This document shows positions 47,190 through 55,207 of a stretch of 64,000 bases of DNA, one piece after another. This DNA comes from a virus. Both the position numbers and the translations under genes were made by a program. How positions within the stretch are numbered: position 1 is the first letter of the stretch; every line of letters starts with the position of its first letter. The notes beneath the pieces were generated by a model that ran no database searches, was not told the DNA's origin, and saw only the letters and a list, made by a program, of their open reading frames with translations. Where the stretch lies: positions 1-64,000 of IMG/VR virus record IMGVR_UViG_3300042448_001702; one strand, given 5' to 3'.

Positions 47190-47513
47190 TTATCTTATTA
47201 TAGTTTTAATATGATTGTCCAAGCATATTGTAAAATCGGTTATGGTTTTCATTCTATCTATACTATATACCGAACGTCCATAATAGTTTTGTTTTACTAT
47301 TCCCGTCTCCATTACATACCCATCCATTGCCTTTATCCTATGCAATCGTACCGTCAATTCATCATGCTTAGAATCACCAATTGTCCAATAACCTACCCGT
47401 TTGTGGATTACAAATACATAGTTTTGTGAACCTATAAACATTTCACCTATCTGCCATTCGGCCGTACCTGCGAACTTACTATTGAGTATGTTTATGTTTT
47501 CTATTGTTAGCAT
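47190..47513 (-). CDS. MLTIEN-family protein
   Basis: MLTIENINILNSKFAGTAEW opens it; SQNYVFVIHKRVG, LTVRLHRIKAMDGYVME and the C-terminal helix MKTITDFTICLDNHIKTI follow. It overlaps the upstream member by 35 nt in another frame. 107 residues. Confidence 0.62.
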   Translation of the reverse strand: MLTIENINILNSKFAGTAEWQIGEMFIGSQNYVFVIHKRVGYWTIGDSKHDELTVRLHRIKAMDGYVMETGIVKQNYYGRSVYSIDRMKTITDFTICLDNHIKTIIR

Positions 47514-47820
47514 TTAATAATCCAGTTTGTATGTGTAATTCTAATACGAAATTATCTAAGGTTAAGTTTTCCGGCTTCACATAAGGTTGCCAACTCATTT
47601 TAGGTGCAACTAATTTATATCCCCTTCTACTCTTTTTAGTTCTATGCAATTTATATACAATACCATCCTTTATACTAGCCACCCCAATTTCGGTTAGTGG
47701 AAATACCCCAAAACTATAATGGTCATACCAACTCCGTACAATACCAATTACATACTTCTGTCCACTGCTCATTTGGAATTCCTTACCTTCTATATTTTGT
47801 ATGTTGTCTATTGTAAGCAT
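47479..47820 (-). CDS. MLTIEN-family protein
   Basis: MLTIDNIQNIEGKEFQMSSG opens the 113-residue protein; YDHYSFGVFPLTE, GIVYKLHRTKKSRRGYKLV and NLTLDNFVLELHIQTG follow the family layout, with a basic added tail. Confidence 0.62.
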   Translation of the reverse strand: MLTIDNIQNIEGKEFQMSSGQKYVIGIVRSWYDHYSFGVFPLTEIGVASIKDGIVYKLHRTKKSRRGYKLVAPKMSWQPYVKPENLTLDNFVLELHIQTGLLNANNRKHKHTQ

Positions 47821-47821
47821 A

Positions 47822-48133
47822 TTACTTTGATATTGCTTTACTAATTATGTCCACAATTCTATTCAACCGCCATTCACTCTTTTTTTCCCCTATTGTTTTC
47901 GGCTCGTCATCCTTTGTATTGTTATATACATTGACCGATGTATTGTATTGACTTACCAATGATTGAAAATAAGTTTGATGTAAGTGATGCGGAATGTCCG
48001 TAAAATCAGCCTCAACCGTTACCGGCATTTTAGTACCCGTTCCGTATATTTGTATTGAAGTTTTGATTTGTACCTTACCGCTACCCTTCATTGTCAAACT
48101 GCCATTGTCCGGCGTTATATATAAATTACTCAT
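47822..48133 (-). CDS. Paralogue of 59706-60014 protein
   Basis: The 103-residue beta protein reads GSLTMKGSGKVQIKTSIQIY, then PVTVEADFTDIPHHLHQTYF and SLVSQYNTSVNVYNN. The segment ADF-x2-IP-x3-H-x8-S-x-Y-x2-SV also occurs in the 59706 protein, showing common descent. It sits inside the MLTIEN array. Confidence 0.6.
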   Translation of the reverse strand: MSNLYITPDNGSLTMKGSGKVQIKTSIQIYGTGTKMPVTVEADFTDIPHHLHQTYFQSLVSQYNTSVNVYNNTKDDEPKTIGEKKSEWRLNRIVDIISKAISK

Positions 48134-48432
48134 TGTACTAATTCTTTTATTTGTTGTATTAATAGTTCTGGGTTTTGTAATTTAGTTTTATCCAACATTC
48201 TACGCTTAGGAACTGCAGTAGGTAGTGGTGCATTGTGCTGATAGCTATCCCAACACCATAATTCATATTGTACACCTATTGGATTACGTTCTAAATTAAT
48301 TTGTATTCTTTGCCCAACTGAGTTCATTAGTGTGAATAGGTATGCGGTATTTATTGTTTCTACTTTACCAATACGCCACAAATTGCTAACGTCCTTTTTA
48401 TAAACCTTTGTTATGTTTTCTATTGTAAGCAT
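48130..48432 (-). CDS. MLTIEN-family protein
   Basis: MLTIENITKVYKKDVSNLWR opens the 100-residue protein; NTAYLFTLMNSVG, RIQINLERNP, YELWCW and the C-terminal helix PELLIQQIKELVQ follow. It starts in the stop of the next member (TAATG). Confidence 0.65.
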   Translation of the reverse strand: MLTIENITKVYKKDVSNLWRIGKVETINTAYLFTLMNSVGQRIQINLERNPIGVQYELWCWDSYQHNAPLPTAVPKRRMLDKTKLQNPELLIQQIKELVQ

Positions 48433-48776
48433 TACTTAAAAAAGTTTCTTTTTATTTCACTTTGTATTGATACTAAATAATCTTGCAACATAACAATAAA
48501 CCTATTGTAATTTGTCAAGTCCTTTATATCAACGTAATTGGTAGCTTCTATTAAATTGTTTTCAAATCGGTAACCTTCATTATCTTTATTTTTGTGTCTG
48601 TCCAACCAAATGACTAATGGTATATCCCCTAATCCAATATCAAAATCAAATGTGTAACTATTGCTATTCAATATAAGGTCATCATTGACTTGTTCTACTC
48701 TTATACATTGTATAGTTTTAGAATCAAAGTTCCAATACGTTTTTTCAATTCTTTTTATGTTTTCTATTGTAATCAT
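48432..48776 (-). CDS. MLTIEN-family protein
   Basis: From the ATG at 48776 (overlapping the upstream stop by ATGA) the protein reads MITIENIKRIEKTYWNFDSK. SNSYTFDFDIGLG, LVIWLDRHKNKDNEGYRFE and NRFIVMLQDYLVSI follow. 114 residues. Confidence 0.65.
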   Translation of the reverse strand: MITIENIKRIEKTYWNFDSKTIQCIRVEQVNDDLILNSNSYTFDFDIGLGDIPLVIWLDRHKNKDNEGYRFENNLIEATNYVDIKDLTNYNRFIVMLQDYLVSIQSEIKRNFFK

Positions 48777-49063
48777 TCCCAAGTTACTGATGTATCAATT
48801 ATCAATTCTAATTTTTTAAGAAATAATGTTTTATCTTTAATCACATCCAAATCACAATATACCATCGTCTTATTGAAAGTATTTTCCAATATATAAACAG
48901 GCGTTGCTTCTTTTCTTAATTCAATTATTTGTGCAAATGGTGATTTTAAATCCTTAATGTGAAAATACGTTTTTACCAATGAGTCCTCACATTTGTAAAT
49001 AAGGTATCTGCCATTATGAAATAAATGCCCTTCTATTGTTTTAAGGTTTTCAAACTTCAGCAT
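48773..49063 (-). CDS. MLTIEN-family protein
   Basis: MLKFENLKTIEGHLFHNGRY opens the 96-residue protein; VKTYFHIKDLKSP, IIELRKEATPVYILE and LFLKKLELIID follow. It is the first member of the 47.2-49.1 kb array and follows the nuclease-like gene by 1 bp. Confidence 0.62.
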   Translation of the reverse strand: MLKFENLKTIEGHLFHNGRYLIYKCEDSLVKTYFHIKDLKSPFAQIIELRKEATPVYILENTFNKTMVYCDLDVIKDKTLFLKKLELIIDTSVTWE

Positions 49064-49064
49064 T

Positions 49065-49640
49065 CTACTTTATATTGTATTCGTTTTCAATTACATCTTT
49101 TGTTTTTCCTAAAAATCTTGTCCATATTTTTTTAGGTACACTACTTAATAAATACCCCGGATAGTTTTTATCAATTAATTCCGATTCTGGTATTGCTATA
49201 AAATTCCAACTATTAATATCATTATAAGATTCTATTGTAGGTGGCTTTGAAAATAAATAAACATCCGCCTCACCAATAGCATACCTTGTGTATCCCGTAT
49301 TTGAATTAGTTGCTTTATTATTTTTAACTGAATTTCGTCTCGTCTGCTCAATATGCAATCCGTTATATCTTAACTTTGATTGTATTTTCAACTTACCATC
49401 AATAGAAATTAAATCAAATCCAGCAGCATTTCCGCTATGTTCGTAATCCTCACGCTTTACTACCGTTACATTTGTGTTGCTATTTATCCAATCACGTTGT
49501 ATAAACTCATTTGCTTCAGCGTACAACTTACTAAGGTCCCTTACATTTGAATTATTAATTAAACTTTTAGATGAAATGTACAAATAGTAAATGTTAGGTT
49601 TGTTTTTCCTTAACCAATTTAATATTTCATTTTCGTCCAT
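49065..49640 (-). CDS. PD-(D/E)xK-like endonuclease candidate
   Basis: From the ATG at 49640 (191 residues) a central pattern GFDLISIDGKLKIQSKLRYN (about residues 73-92) gives D, then Q-x-K, as in type II restriction enzyme-like folds. HIEQTRRNSVKNN and a later GEADVYLFS strand follow. The N-terminus DENEILNWLRKNKPNIYYLY is helical. It overlaps the upstream gene by 14 nt. It could be a defence or anti-host nuclease; fold assignment is tentative. Confidence 0.5.
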   Translation of the reverse strand: MDENEILNWLRKNKPNIYYLYISSKSLINNSNVRDLSKLYAEANEFIQRDWINSNTNVTVVKREDYEHSGNAAGFDLISIDGKLKIQSKLRYNGLHIEQTRRNSVKNNKATNSNTGYTRYAIGEADVYLFSKPPTIESYNDINSWNFIAIPESELIDKNYPGYLLSSVPKKIWTRFLGKTKDVIENEYNIK

Positions 49641-49794
49641 CTGCCTCATTATTGTTTTCAATTACTATATAACGATACCCATTTTCTGTTTGTTTAAACT
49701 CACCAATTTTTGCTAAACGTTGAACTAACTCCATTCCATTTTTAGTATTAGCCATTAATGTAATCGTATCTTCTAAATAAATTATTTTAGCCAT
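49627..49794 (-). CDS. Hypothetical 55-residue protein
   Basis: From the ATG at 49794 the protein reads MAKIIYLEDTITLMANTKNG, then ELVQRLAKIGEFKQTENGYR. Start and end both overlap neighbours (13 and 14 nt). Confidence 0.5.
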   Translation of the reverse strand: MAKIIYLEDTITLMANTKNGMELVQRLAKIGEFKQTENGYRYIVIENNNEADGRK

Positions 49795-50003
49795 TCTTTT
49801 CTGTGTTTTATAAACCATTGGGTATGTATCATCAATACGCAACTATTTACAATGATTGTAGGCCATGCCATAATACCTAATCCGTAAACTATCCAAAACA
49901 TAGAACCGATTGAATTTATTAAACGTAATCGGTAAATGTTTTCAATTAAGAATGAGTATAAAACAACCACAGTTCCTATGTAGCCAAATATTTCCCAATT
50001 CAT
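49782..50003 (-). CDS. YgjV-like membrane protein
   Basis: From the ATG at 50003 (73 residues) three TM segments are seen: IFGYIGTVVVLYSFLI, RLINSIGSMFWIVYGLGIMA and PTIIVNSCVLMIHTQWF. The phrases IGY-G and INSIGS-FWIVYG resemble YgjV-family and related PnuC-like small transport proteins. Role unknown. Confidence 0.62.
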   Translation of the reverse strand: MNWEIFGYIGTVVVLYSFLIENIYRLRLINSIGSMFWIVYGLGIMAWPTIIVNSCVLMIHTQWFIKHRKEWLK

Positions 50004-50004
50004 A

Positions 50005-50268
50005 TTAATCAAATAAGTCTTTAAATAATCCAGCTTCAACTCTTTTACCAAATGCTTCACCTAATAATTCAGCTTCTAATTCTCTGAAATGATTTTGCCT
50101 TTCAACCATTTCCCTAAATTTATCCGGCGTTAATTCATCCAGCTCTTTTATTTCAAAGTGCTGTGTTTGTATTGTGAATACTACATACCCATCGTTTGTT
50201 TTACGAATATCAATCCCGTCCTTAATCCATTCCTTTAACTCAATCATTTTTCCAAATTGTTTCGTCAA
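50005..50268 (-). CDS. Hypothetical 87-residue protein
   Basis: The soluble protein contains IELKEWIKDGIDIRKTNDGY and TPDKFREMVERQNHFRELEA. It overlaps the cobalamin adenosyltransferase gene by 29 nt. No family is recognised. Confidence 0.55.
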   Translation of the reverse strand: MTKQFGKMIELKEWIKDGIDIRKTNDGYVVFTIQTQHFEIKELDELTPDKFREMVERQNHFRELEAELLGEAFGKRVEAGLFKDLFD

Positions 50269-50782
50269 TGTTTTCTTTATGTCCGATGTATCGTGCTAAT
50301 ACAAAAAAGAAATCACTTAATCGGTTTAAGTATTTAGTTATAATAGCAACCCTTTCAGTATTTTCCATAACTAAACAATTCAATACCTCAATTTCGGCTC
50401 TACGGCATATCGTTCTACAAATATGTGCGTATGTTTGTGCTTTACTACCATTTGGTAAAATAAAGTTTTTCAAATCTGGCAACTGATTATTTAAACCATC
50501 CATAACAGTTTCCAAAACTTCAATGTCATCTTCCGTTACATTTGTTATCGGTGAATTGTTATCATTGATAATCATTGAACCTGCGTTAAATAAATCCCAT
50601 TGAATTTCCTCAAGCAACCCACCTTCAGGTTTGTATTCAGTTCGGAGTAACCCTACAAATGAATTCAATTCATCTAATGCACCTACTGCTCTAATTTCAG
50701 GATAAAGTTTTGATACTCTACGGCCTGATAATAACGATGTAGTCCCACTATCCCCTTTCTTTGTATAAACTTTGTTAGCCAT
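50240..50782 (-). CDS. Cob(I)alamin adenosyltransferase, PduO type
   Basis: The 180-residue enzyme has the PduO-type ATP-binding start VYTKKGDSGTTSLLSGRRV and the helix VGALDELNSFVGLLRTEY. The active-site block ICRTICRRAEIEV and the end YLNRLSDFFFVLARYIGH follow. It converts cob(I)alamin to adenosylcobalamin. In a phage this would support a B12-dependent (class II) ribonucleotide reductase, perhaps encoded outside the window. It is coupled to cyclophilin by a one-base overlap. Confidence 0.9.
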   Translation of the reverse strand: MANKVYTKKGDSGTTSLLSGRRVSKLYPEIRAVGALDELNSFVGLLRTEYKPEGGLLEEIQWDLFNAGSMIINDNNSPITNVTEDDIEVLETVMDGLNNQLPDLKNFILPNGSKAQTYAHICRTICRRAEIEVLNCLVMENTERVAIITKYLNRLSDFFFVLARYIGHKENIDETIWKND

Positions 50783-51228
50783 TAAATGTTTGTTTCTTTA
50801 ATGATTTCCATTGAATGAATAGCATCACCTTGTCTGATAAAATCAATAACTTCAACTCCATCAATCACTTTACCAAAGCACGTATGGTTGCCATCCAAAT
50901 GTGCAACTCCTGCTCTATTGTGACAAATAAAGAATTGTGAACCACCGGTGTTTCTACCCCGATGTGCCATACTTAGGACACCTCTATCGTGATATTGTTT
51001 TGGTGCACTCACTTCACATTGAATTGAATACCCCGGTCCACCGTCACCTCTACCATTCGGACATCCACCCTGAACCATAAAGTTTGGAATAACTCTGTGA
51101 AAGTTTAATCCGTTATAGAATCCTTGCTCAACTAATTTCTTAAAGTTGCCGGATGCTATTGGTGTTTCATCGTATAGCTCTGCTATCATGTCACCTTTTG
51201 CTGTTTTAATTAATACTTTTGTTGCCAT
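50782..51228 (-). CDS. Cyclophilin-type peptidyl-prolyl isomerase
   Basis: The 148-residue enzyme has the cyclophilin core: YNGLNFHRVIPNFMVQGG (catalytic Arg in FHRV), RGDGGPGYSI, MAHRGRNTGGSQFFICHN, and DGNHTCFGKVIDGVEVID. There is no signal peptide, so it is cytoplasmic. It sits next to GroES, making a small folding-helper group. Confidence 0.96.
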   Translation of the reverse strand: MATKVLIKTAKGDMIAELYDETPIASGNFKKLVEQGFYNGLNFHRVIPNFMVQGGCPNGRGDGGPGYSIQCEVSAPKQYHDRGVLSMAHRGRNTGGSQFFICHNRAGVAHLDGNHTCFGKVIDGVEVIDFIRQGDAIHSMEIIKETNI

Positions 51229-51237
51229 AGTTTTATT

Positions 51238-51546
51238 TTATCTTATTACCATTAATAATTCTTGTTCTCTAAACAAATAATATTCTTTATTGTTTAGTTT
51301 TACCGTCTGAGCAGTTCCTATTTGTGGCATCATTACTTTATCCCCAACCTTTACAGTCATTGGTATTTTAACACCATCGTTTGTGTAAACACCATCACCA
51401 ACTGAAACTACGGTGCCTATTTTTGTATCTTCAGCTTTAGCAGTTTCAGGAATTATAATACCGCCTGCTGTTTTTGTTTGTACTTCCTCTTTTTCAATAA
51501 GTACTCTGTCCGCTAATGGTTTAGCTAATTCAAATTGTTCTGCCAT
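51238..51546 (-). CDS. groES: GroES-type co-chaperonin
   Basis: The 102-residue protein has KPLADRVLIEKEEVQTKTAG with the mobile loop GGIIIPETAKAED, then GTVVSVGDGVYT and the end YYLFREQELLMVI. It is near normal GroES length (about 95). Phage-encoded GroES homologues (such as T4 gp31) can alter the host GroEL chamber for capsid folding; that role is likely here. Confidence 0.95.
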   Translation of the reverse strand: MAEQFELAKPLADRVLIEKEEVQTKTAGGIIIPETAKAEDTKIGTVVSVGDGVYTNDGVKIPMTVKVGDKVMMPQIGTAQTVKLNNKEYYLFREQELLMVIR

Positions 51547-51547
51547 A

Positions 51548-52144
51548 TTATTTTGTTTTCTTTGTATATTTACGTTTTGGTTTTACTATTGGAGCTATAA
51601 TCATAGCCTCTTTAATTTCATCGGGCATTTTATTCACATTATCCAGCACCGTTTCTATTGCATATAAATCATTAGGATGGATGTTTGCTGTTTTTTCTTC
51701 TAATTGCTTACTAATATCCTGCTTAGCAATATCAGCCATTTTCTTTTTACCTTCCGTTGATACTCTACTCATTGGAACTGATGCCAATGGGTCATTATCA
51801 CTACCAAAGTTCGTATCAATTGTAGTTATCTTTGTAGTTCGTACATTGATTGATTCATCCGGTTTTGGGAACTCACTATTCTCAGCTGCTTTCAATAGAG
51901 CTTCTACAATTTGTTCATTCAACTTTTTTGTTGTAACATTCGTAGGTAATTCCGAAGTAGTGGTTTCAATTGGTTTAATACCTGCTAACTTTTGAAACTG
52001 CTCTTTAGCTTCAAACTCTGCTTCAATCTTACAAAGTTCATCTGCTTCTTTTTCTTTCTTTTTGTTTTGTTGTACATCGTAAATGAACTTAGCTAGTGTT
52101 GCTACTACAAACACTAAAAAGCTCCAAATGATAAAATATGCCAT
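51548..52144 (-). CDS. Membrane-anchored coiled-coil protein
   Basis: The 198-residue protein has an N-terminal TM helix (YFIIWSFLVFVVATLAKFI), a Lys/Glu coiled coil (about 26-50), a Thr/Pro-rich linker and a Lys-rich end (KPKRKYTKKTK). It lies 1 bp from GroES. No family is recognised. Confidence 0.6.
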   Translation of the reverse strand: MAYFIIWSFLVFVVATLAKFIYDVQQNKKKEKEADELCKIEAEFEAKEQFQKLAGIKPIETTTSELPTNVTTKKLNEQIVEALLKAAENSEFPKPDESINVRTTKITTIDTNFGSDNDPLASVPMSRVSTEGKKKMADIAKQDISKQLEEKTANIHPNDLYAIETVLDNVNKMPDEIKEAMIIAPIVKPKRKYTKKTK

Positions 52145-52155
52145 AATATATGTTT

Positions 52156-52284
52156 TTAAAATATTGATTTAATAATTTGCCAAATAAATAAGAATCCCCA
52201 ATACAGAATTCCAAATCCAACTCCCATTGCTCCTAAATACGCAATGAATTCGAATACTTTTCCCCAATTTAATTTTTGTTTCAT
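52156..52284 (-). CDS. 42-residue single-TM microprotein
   Basis: MKQKLNWGKVFEFIAYLGAM, then GVGFGILYWGFLFIWQIIKS, mostly hydrophobic. It fits between the NlpC/P60 gene (7 bp) and the next gene (11 bp). A holin-like partner of the lysin is possible. Confidence 0.6.
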   Translation of the reverse strand: MKQKLNWGKVFEFIAYLGAMGVGFGILYWGFLFIWQIIKSIF

Positions 52285-52291
52285 AAGTTTA

Positions 52292-52798
52292 TTATTTTAA
52301 TAATCTACCGGCACCTCTATATGCCCTTTTATAATTTGGCTCATTAAGTGAGCTAATCTTTACACCTTCATATCTGTTTGCTGCGTGTACAAACATAGTT
52401 TCACCTAAGTAAACTGCACAATGCCATCCACTTGGTGATTGTTTACTTCTAAAAAATAGGAGGTCACCAGTTTGTAAACTATCTTTTGGTACTCTATTTG
52501 TTTGAGCCCACTGCTTATAACATACGTTTTCCAAATTCAATTTATATACATCGGTATATAACCTCTTATTAAATTGTGAACAATCAATTCCCTTTTCAGT
52601 TTTACCGCCTAACTTATAAGGTTTACCTATCCAATGTAGCATAAAGTTATTTAATGCCGTATCGGCGGTTAAATATGGTAGCGAATCCAATTCAGGTAAA
52701 ACTTTTTTTGTTTGTGCCTGTGTAGTGCAAGTATAACATAATATCCAAAAAAGTATTGTGGTAATTATATAAAGTATTTTTGTTTTACGCTTTATCAT
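52292..52798 (-). CDS. Secreted NlpC/P60 hydrolase
   Basis: The 168-residue protein has an N-terminal signal or TM segment (about 9-29). The NlpC/P60 catalytic set is Cys73 in GIDCSQFNKRLY, His in SGWHCAVYLGE and a polar third site near HAANRYEGV. The domain cuts peptidoglycan peptides. The single TM/signal and the adjoining 42-residue membrane protein suit a secreted endolysin, or a remodelling enzyme. Confidence 0.88.
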   Translation of the reverse strand: MIKRKTKILYIITTILFWILCYTCTTQAQTKKVLPELDSLPYLTADTALNNFMLHWIGKPYKLGGKTEKGIDCSQFNKRLYTDVYKLNLENVCYKQWAQTNRVPKDSLQTGDLLFFRSKQSPSGWHCAVYLGETMFVHAANRYEGVKISSLNEPNYKRAYRGAGRLLK

Positions 52799-53073
52799 CC
52801 GTTTATCCTTTTTATTGTACAGTCCTCATACCTACAATCGTAATATTCCTCACCATTTGAAATATCCATCACTATCATTCTATCACTTATCTTTACTAAT
52901 TTAGAATTTGGATATGTCAAAGGACAACCTTTACCCAAAACTCCATTAAAGGTTTCCCATATTGTAATTTTGTTGCCATCGTATCTTATAATTTCTATAA
53001 AGCGCATTGATTTATTTTTTGTTCGAATATCTTTTTGAAAAACATTTCCTAACTCTCTCTGAGCTAAACTCAT
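52795..53073 (-). CDS. Hypothetical 92-residue protein
   Basis: The small beta-rich protein has RFIEIIRYDGNKITIWETFN and RMIVMDISNGEEYYDCRYED. It overlaps both neighbours by 1-4 nt. No family is recognised. Confidence 0.55.
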   Translation of the reverse strand: MSLAQRELGNVFQKDIRTKNKSMRFIEIIRYDGNKITIWETFNGVLGKGCPLTYPNSKLVKISDRMIVMDISNGEEYYDCRYEDCTIKRING

Positions 53074-53657
53074 TACTTTCTTTTTTTCTTTGGCGTTTCG
53101 ATAGTTACCGATGCTTCACGTGCTTTCCAAACATCATCAAACTTTTTTCCATCCAATTCGCCATTATCACACATTTCATAAAACTTTTTAAGTGCTAGTT
53201 GGCGGCACATTGTTCTAATCCATCCCAATGTCCAAGTTCCAACTTCAACTTCTGAGCCCGATATTTCGCATACATTATACGATTTTTGTTCGGCATTTCT
53301 AATCAATGCCCAATTTTTATCAGATGTACCAGTTACATAAAAACGTAACCCACCAAATTTTTCTTTTATCTGAGTCACCTTTGTAATCCAATCACCTTTC
53401 TTTAAGTCATTAACTTTAATACCATGTACCAATTCATAAATGATTTTAAACCAACCATCCTCTACATCAATACCATATTTGTATGGATTCGTTTGTTGGA
53501 TATAATCAATCTTTCGTGTCCACTTAAATTTTTTATGTAGGTATGCTAAAGCATTATTGTATTGTTTCTCAAACCAATTGTGCTCATACCCTCTAGTTGT
53601 GTATGTAAACATCTCTGGATACAATTCCACAATTCTTTCACTATTATTATTTGTCAT
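53073..53657 (-). CDS. Conserved phage hypothetical protein
   Basis: The 194-residue protein has VEDGWFKIIYELVHGI, then TQIKEKFGGLRFYVTGTSDK and IRNAEQKSYNVCEISG. Proteins with EDGWxxLI...QIKEKFGxLRFY are common in many tailed phages, but their role is unknown to me. One possible zinc Cys remains. The C-terminus is Lys-rich (ETPKKKRK). Confidence 0.7.
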   Translation of the reverse strand: MTNNNSERIVELYPEMFTYTTRGYEHNWFEKQYNNALAYLHKKFKWTRKIDYIQQTNPYKYGIDVEDGWFKIIYELVHGIKVNDLKKGDWITKVTQIKEKFGGLRFYVTGTSDKNWALIRNAEQKSYNVCEISGSEVEVGTWTLGWIRTMCRQLALKKFYEMCDNGELDGKKFDDVWKAREASVTIETPKKKRK

Positions 53658-53889
53658 CGTTTACTTTTTTTCTTTTAGTTTTTAATTGCTTTTCCGCAAT
53701 TGTTAATTGGTTTACCCCATCAGTATCAGTATTTACATCTTTTACTACTTCGGTTACTTTTACTTTACGAGTTGCAGCTTTCCATTCTGATTTAGCTACA
53801 TAACTCCATGCATTACCTACTTTGTTGTAAGCTTCTCTATCGCCTAACCTTTCAATTTCACCTGTTTTGTTGTTTTTAATACACTTCAT
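53647..53889 (-). CDS. Hypothetical 80-residue protein
   Basis: The basic protein starts MKCIKNNKTGEIERLGDREA with WSYVAKSEWKAATRKVKV. This opening (KCI-N-KTGEI-R) occurs in small phage proteins. It overlaps the next gene by 11 nt. Confidence 0.58.
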   Translation of the reverse strand: MKCIKNNKTGEIERLGDREAYNKVGNAWSYVAKSEWKAATRKVKVTEVVKDVNTDTDGVNQLTIAEKQLKTKRKKVNDDK

Positions 53890-53901
53890 AGTTTATGTTT
53901 T

Positions 53902-54864
53902 TTATTTTAATTTCCTACAGTAAAGCATTCCTGTTGTATCCCCATCTTTGTAAATAGATTTTGTTTCAAATCCAGTTATTCTAAGTTTTTCAATTAATCC
54001 AATAACCTTTTTATCAGTTAGCGGATGGTGAAATTCAATGGCTATTTTATTTACATTTTCTTTTAAGAATTTATTATCCATTGATTTAAATATTTCATAT
54101 TCACTACCTTCACAATCAACTTTTAGATAATCTATTTTAGTAATATTGTTTTCAATCAAAATATCATTAAATGCTTTCACATCAACATTATACGATATAG
54201 TTTGAGTATCTGAATTTACATTGGAATCCATAGATGCTTTGCCCGGCCATTCATTTTCAAAAAATGTTGCTTTTCCATTTTCCGAACCAACAGCTACCTC
54301 AAATAATTTTACTCTATTTGAACCACAATTATTATTAAAAAGATTTACTAATTTTTTATTAGGTTCAAATCCATATACAAATGAAGCACCTTTATAAAGT
54401 GCTTGTAGTGAAAACAACCCATAATTAAAACCAATATCAAAAACAACATCACCTTGTTCAACAGTTATGAAATCGGTACAATAAGTATCATTCGTAAAAA
54501 TTTCATTAAATATAAAGTTTAAATCATTTTTTTCAACTTTTGATAAATGTGGCAGTATTTTCTTAATATATTTGTTTTGGTCTACATCTCTATAACCTAT
54601 AACACCATCTAATGAAAACATACCAACCACTTCATTTGTTTCTACATCAATAAATTCAGCATATCTATCTCTCGTTTTTGTAAAAAAATGAGTATAATAA
54701 ATTACACCAGGATGTAATTCCATAGTTGAAGTGTATTCGCATACTCCAAGATATTGATTATTAATTTTTAGAATAACATTTTGCTTTTCTTCTGAATTGA
54801 GTGAATAGTAAAACTTTTGTTTACTATCATCAATCCCATTATATGTAATACTATAATTTTTCAT
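53902..54864 (-). CDS. FkbM-family methyltransferase
   Basis: The 320-residue protein has an N-terminal about 110-residue extension. The SAM-binding fold follows: GDVVFDIGFNYGLFSL (motif I, about 130-145), VYGFEPNKKLVNLF (motif II) and KIDYLKVDCEGSEYEIFKSM (motif typical of FkbM). These enzymes O-methylate sugars or other hydroxyls. Its ATG is 4 nt from the -7 box of the promoter (probably leaderless). It may modify glycans together with the GT2 enzyme at 58735. Confidence 0.88.
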   Translation of the reverse strand: MKNYSITYNGIDDSKQKFYYSLNSEEKQNVILKINNQYLGVCEYTSTMELHPGVIYYTHFFTKTRDRYAEFIDVETNEVVGMFSLDGVIGYRDVDQNKYIKKILPHLSKVEKNDLNFIFNEIFTNDTYCTDFITVEQGDVVFDIGFNYGLFSLQALYKGASFVYGFEPNKKLVNLFNNNCGSNRVKLFEVAVGSENGKATFFENEWPGKASMDSNVNSDTQTISYNVDVKAFNDILIENNITKIDYLKVDCEGSEYEIFKSMDNKFLKENVNKIAIEFHHPLTDKKVIGLIEKLRITGFETKSIYKDGDTTGMLYCRKLK

Positions 54865-54868
54865 TTTA

Positions 54869-54900
54869 CAAATATACGAATAATTTTTTAATCTACCAAA
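54869..54900 (-). promoter_or_regulatory. Promoter for FkbM gene (leaderless)
   Basis: Minus strand TTTGG, 19 bp, TATATTTG, TAAA, ATG at 54864. Confidence 0.88.
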
Positions 54901-54901
54901 T

Positions 54902-55207
54902 TTATTTCAAAATTCTATTTACTAACTCATTCCACTTTTGAACTTCAATTTTATCAGCGTTATACATTTCAAACCCAAAATCATTATCGGAACTAGGTAC
55001 TACAACAATATGATAATCATCTGTAATACTATCCTTTGAAAGTGCATCCCTAACATTTTTTAATTCAGCTGCACCCATTGAAGATGGTACTCTCATTACG
55101 AATATAGCTTTTGTTTTTGTTGGCGTATTGTAAATTGTACCCGGAGATGTTTGATAATTTGCAATAATTTGTTGTACTAATTGTGTTGGGTTCATATTTT
55201 TATCCAT
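54902..55207 (-). CDS. Hypothetical 101-residue protein
   Basis: The alpha/beta protein has MNPTQLVQQIIANYQTSPGT, then KAIFVMRVPSSMGAAELKNV and YHIVVVPSSDNDFGFEMYNA. The start may be ATG 55207 or the next ATG (55195). It precedes the FkbM promoter. No family is recognised. Confidence 0.55.
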   Translation of the reverse strand: MDKNMNPTQLVQQIIANYQTSPGTIYNTPTKTKAIFVMRVPSSMGAAELKNVRDALSKDSITDDYHIVVVPSSDNDFGFEMYNADKIEVQKWNELVNRILK

